Source: Methanoculleus caldifontis (GTDB lineage: Archaea; Halobacteriota; Methanomicrobia; Methanomicrobiales; Methanoculleaceae). From it: a DNA stretch of 64,000 nt. A program made the translations under genes and the position numbers. This document shows positions 61,852-64,000 of this stretch, piece after piece. Location of the stretch: assembly GCF_032842345.1 (NCBI RefSeq), contig NZ_WBKO01000001.1:496001-560000 (forward strand), written 5' to 3'. The stretch's first letter is position 1, and every line of letters starts with the position of its first letter. The notes under the pieces were generated by a model. The model saw nothing but the letters and a program-made list of their open reading frames with translations, ran no database searches and was not told the DNA's origin.

Positions 61852-62352
61852 TTACTGGATCTCGCGGAACATGCGTGCCGGGACGCCGCAGATCGGGCAC
61901 TTCTCCGGTGCCGCGCCGAGCTCGATGTTGCCGCAGACCGGGCAGAGGAAGACCTTCTCCGCATCGAGGTCTTTCCCCTCGCGGACGGCCTCGAGCGCCT
62001 GGAGGTAGAGGTTCGCGTGCACCTCTTCTGCCTTCATCGCGTGGGTGAAGACGATTGCGGCCTCGTTCTTCCGCTCCTCTTTCGCCTCGGCGACGAACGG
62101 GGGATACATCTCCATGAACTCGTGGTTCTCCCCCTCCATCGCACCTTTCAGGTTCTCCTCGGTGCTCCCGACGGCATTCATGATAAAGAGAAGGCGCTTT
62201 GCATGGATGGCTTCCGCCTCGCTTGCGGCGCGGAAGAGCCTTCCGACTGCTGCGTAGCCCTCAGCGGCGGCTTTTTCGGCAAAGACCGAATATTTCCTGT
62301 TCGCCTGGGACTCCCCGGCGTATGCATTCCGGACATTCTCATCAGTCGACAT
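61852..62352 (-). CDS. Rubrerythrin family protein
   Basis: 166 residues. The ferritin-like diiron domain has the two ExxH-type motifs (AYAGESQANRKYSVF and KAEEVHANLYLQALE) and the C-terminal rubredoxin part has CPVCGN and CPICGVP. It reduces hydrogen peroxide in anaerobes. The start at 62352 gives the standard MSTDEN N-terminus. It is divergent from the CDF gene. Confidence 0.94.
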   Translation of the reverse strand: MSTDENVRNAYAGESQANRKYSVFAEKAAAEGYAAVGRLFRAASEAEAIHAKRLLFIMNAVGSTEENLKGAMEGENHEFMEMYPPFVAEAKEERKNEAAIVFTHAMKAEEVHANLYLQALEAVREGKDLDAEKVFLCPVCGNIELGAAPEKCPICGVPARMFREIQ

Positions 62353-62437
62353 ATCAGGATCTTTCCGGGAGCGGCGTATTAAACCTTTCACCCCCCTCCG
62401 GAAACCCTATGCCGGGGGAGTGCCATTACCGCAGCGC

Positions 62438-63394
62438 ATGCGGGACGACGCGTCGGGTCGGAGCTTGAGCACGGAAGATGCGAGTCCGGAGCCTCCGAAG
62501 GCCGAAGGCCTTCGAGGTGGAGCACCGGAGGTGCGGGTCCGGGTGCAGCGGATCTTCATCATCGTTCTCGCTCTGAACCTCACTGTTGCACTCGCAAAAG
62601 CAGTCTTCGGCCTCCTCGCCGGGTCGGTGAGCATGGTCGCGGACGCCGTCCATTCGGGCTTCGACTCGTTCTCAAACGTCGTCGGGATCGTTGCCCTCTA
62701 CTTCTCGACGAGGCCTCCCGACCCGGAGCATCCCTACGGCCACGGCAAGATCGAGACGCTCGGAACCCTGGTCATCGGAGCGATGCTCCTCCTGACCGCC
62801 GGCGCGATCGTCCTTGAGGGCTATCGGCGGCTCGTCGACACCGCCGTTCCCGACATCACCCCGGTCACCGTCGGGGTGATGGTCGCAACCCTCGCCATCA
62901 ACCTCGCCGTCTCCACCTACGAGAGGAGAAAGGGCGAGGAGTACCGGAGCCAGATCCTCATCGCCGACTCCATGCATACGAGGAGCGACGTCTTCGTCTC
63001 GATCGCCGTCCTCGGCGGCTTCCTCGCCGTCACGCTCGGTTTTCCCGAAGCCGACCCGGTCATCGCTCTCGCCATCGGCCTCCTCATCGCGAGGATGGGG
63101 ATCGGGATCCTCCACAGCGCAGCAAAGGTCCTCACCGATACGATGGACCTCCCCTGCGACCCGGCGCTCATCCGGGCGGTGGTGATGGATACCCCCGGGG
63201 TTGCCGGATACCATGATTTCCGGTGCCGGGGGAAGCCGGGAGAGATCTTTGCCGATATTCACATCACCGTCGACCCGGTCCTCTCCGTCGCCGGGGCCCA
63301 CGAGATCTCCGAGGAGGTGGAACGGCGGCTCCGGGAGACGGTGCCGGGACTTGCCGAGGTCGTCGTCCACATCGAGCCGGACGGATTACGATGA
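62438..63394 (+). CDS. Cation diffusion facilitator (CDF) family transporter
   Basis: 318 residues from the ATG at 62438. After an unusual polar N-terminus (about 30 residues, made by a hairpin repeat) come six helices with the metal motifs ADAVHSGFDSFSN and ADSMHTRSDVFVS, then a C-terminal CDF domain ending in a histidine-containing strand. It exports zinc, iron or cobalt by proton exchange. An upstream GTG at 62420 or a GTG near 62530 are alternative starts; the latter would remove the repeat-encoded part. Confidence 0.9.
   Translation: MRDDASGRSLSTEDASPEPPKAEGLRGGAPEVRVRVQRIFIIVLALNLTVALAKAVFGLLAGSVSMVADAVHSGFDSFSNVVGIVALYFSTRPPDPEHPYGHGKIETLGTLVIGAMLLLTAGAIVLEGYRRLVDTAVPDITPVTVGVMVATLAINLAVSTYERRKGEEYRSQILIADSMHTRSDVFVSIAVLGGFLAVTLGFPEADPVIALAIGLLIARMGIGILHSAAKVLTDTMDLPCDPALIRAVVMDTPGVAGYHDFRCRGKPGEIFADIHITVDPVLSVAGAHEISEEVERRLRETVPGLAEVVVHIEPDGLR
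62441..62535 (-). repeat. Modular hairpin repeat, copy C, at the 5' end of the CDF gene
   Basis: Read on the minus strand: GCACC-TCC-GGTGC (62522-62534), CGAAGGCC-TTC-GGCCTTCG (62496-62514), then CTCGCATCTTCCGTGCTCAAGC and TCCG, matching the linker and hairpin order of the other copies. It overlaps the first 30 codons of the CDF gene. Confidence 0.6.
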
Positions 63395-63994
63395 AGGGCT
63401 ACCGCCGGTGAGGGCCTGCCCGAGTTCGCGCCCCTTCCGGTACGCCGCCTCCATAACCTCAGGGCGCGTCGCGATGTCCCGGATGGTATCCATATCGTTC
63501 TGGAGCACCTCGCCCCAGAGGGGGCAGTCGACGATCTCCCCGAACGCGTGGACGGTCAATTTGACGCCATCAAAGACGTTCGGGATCTTCATCCCCGCGA
63601 TCGCTATGAAGAGCATCTTGCGTTCTTTGCGCCTCTCCGGAGAGATGAGGGATCGTCCCCGGTGGTATTTCGCCATGTAGAAGACCTGAAACCGGTCCAT
63701 GAAGGACTTGAGCCTGCCGGGGACACCCATCGTCATCACGGGGGTCGCGATGATCAGGCCGTCCATCTCCCGGAACTTCTGAAAGATCTCCGCCATCTCG
63801 TCCTGGATAAGACAGGTCTCGCTCTCCTTGCACTGGAAGAACTCCATGCAGGGCAGGACGTCCATGTGTGCGACCTCGATCTTCTCGACCTCGCATCCGG
63901 CTTCCTCGGCACCCCTGATGGCCTCATCGAGGAGACGGGCGGTGTTCCCATCGAGGATGGGGCTTCCGAGTAAGGCGATAACCTTCTTTCGCAT
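63386..63994 (-). CDS. Flavodoxin-fold NAD(P)H-dependent FMN reductase
   Basis: 202 residues. LLGSPILDGNTARLLDEAIRG is the FMN phosphate-binding start of the iron-sulfur flavoprotein/NADPH-FMN reductase superfamily, and VGxx-type GRLKSFMDRF follows. A cysteine pair in EFFQCKESETCLIQ fits a redox role, but the full Fe-S motif is not certain. The gene ends 8 bases inside the CDF stop, a tail overlap. Confidence 0.87.
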   Translation of the reverse strand: MRKKVIALLGSPILDGNTARLLDEAIRGAEEAGCEVEKIEVAHMDVLPCMEFFQCKESETCLIQDEMAEIFQKFREMDGLIIATPVMTMGVPGRLKSFMDRFQVFYMAKYHRGRSLISPERRKERKMLFIAIAGMKIPNVFDGVKLTVHAFGEIVDCPLWGEVLQNDMDTIRDIATRPEVMEAAYRKGRELGQALTGGSPSS

Positions 63995-64000
63995 GGTGGA

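Overview
The window looks like a 64 kb piece of the chromosome of a GC-rich methanogenic archaeon of the order Methanomicrobiales, most likely Methanoculleus or a close relative. Archaeal hallmarks are a thermosome subunit with a GGM-rich tail, aIF1A, an RPA-type single-strand binding protein with its partner, TiaS, archaeal HMG-CoA synthase/thiolase/DUF35, a CTP-dependent riboflavin kinase with a winged-helix domain, type-4 uracil-DNA glycosylase, CbiZ and an FmdE-like protein. Many genes have TATA-like boxes about 26 bases before the start codon, which points to leaderless transcripts. The genus is an inference from protein character and was not checked by a search.

Layout. 1-8832: thioredoxin-like YyaL/DUF255 C-terminus, OsmC, a PAS kinase, TrkH, an MBL-rhodanese protein and an ADP-forming acyl-CoA synthetase. 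9087-12161: a complete iron/corrinoid ABC importer. 12260-15844: DUF1622, NUDIX, uracil-DNA glycosylase, a hairpin-rich repeat block, class II LysRS and YwbE. 15857-21713: three paralogous membrane sensor kinases. 21996-25913: thermosome, an HTH regulator and TiaS. 26097-29265: deoxyhypusine-synthase-like protein, PyrF, a stand-alone NrdD-type C-terminal domain, a CbiZ fusion and a DUF1858 protein. 29598-32274: RPA pair and a recombinase-like regulator. 32450-39741: riboflavin genes and the upper mevalonate pathway (regulator, HMGS, thiolase, DUF35, HMGR). 39764-43152: RimI, DUF1015, HisG and an FmdE-like protein. 43401-47109: six overlapping or near-contiguous genes for pilin-like membrane proteins. 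47216-56465: aIF1A, membrane and secreted proteins, an MFS transporter, an ATP-cone/Mrr nuclease, PanE, small proteins, a flavodoxin pseudogene and an HI0933-type flavoprotein. 56562-64000: secreted PKD protein, LEA14-like lipoprotein, CDP-alcohol phosphatidyltransferase, a decayed arsM, a Cache-HAMP sensor without output domain, a glutaredoxin-thioredoxin reductase fusion, rubrerythrin, a cation efflux protein and a flavodoxin-fold reductase.

Most unusual signals: (a) a dispersed repeat of fixed linkers separated by variable short-loop hairpins, found between genes and also in frame inside cbiZ and at the start of the CDF gene; (b) a pilin-like cassette without its motor genes; (c) an ATP-cone fused to an Mrr-type nuclease; (d) a serine-recombinase-like protein lacking the catalytic serine; (e) a deoxyhypusine-synthase homologue lacking the catalytic lysine; (f) two eroding genes, a flavodoxin and an arsenite methyltransferase.
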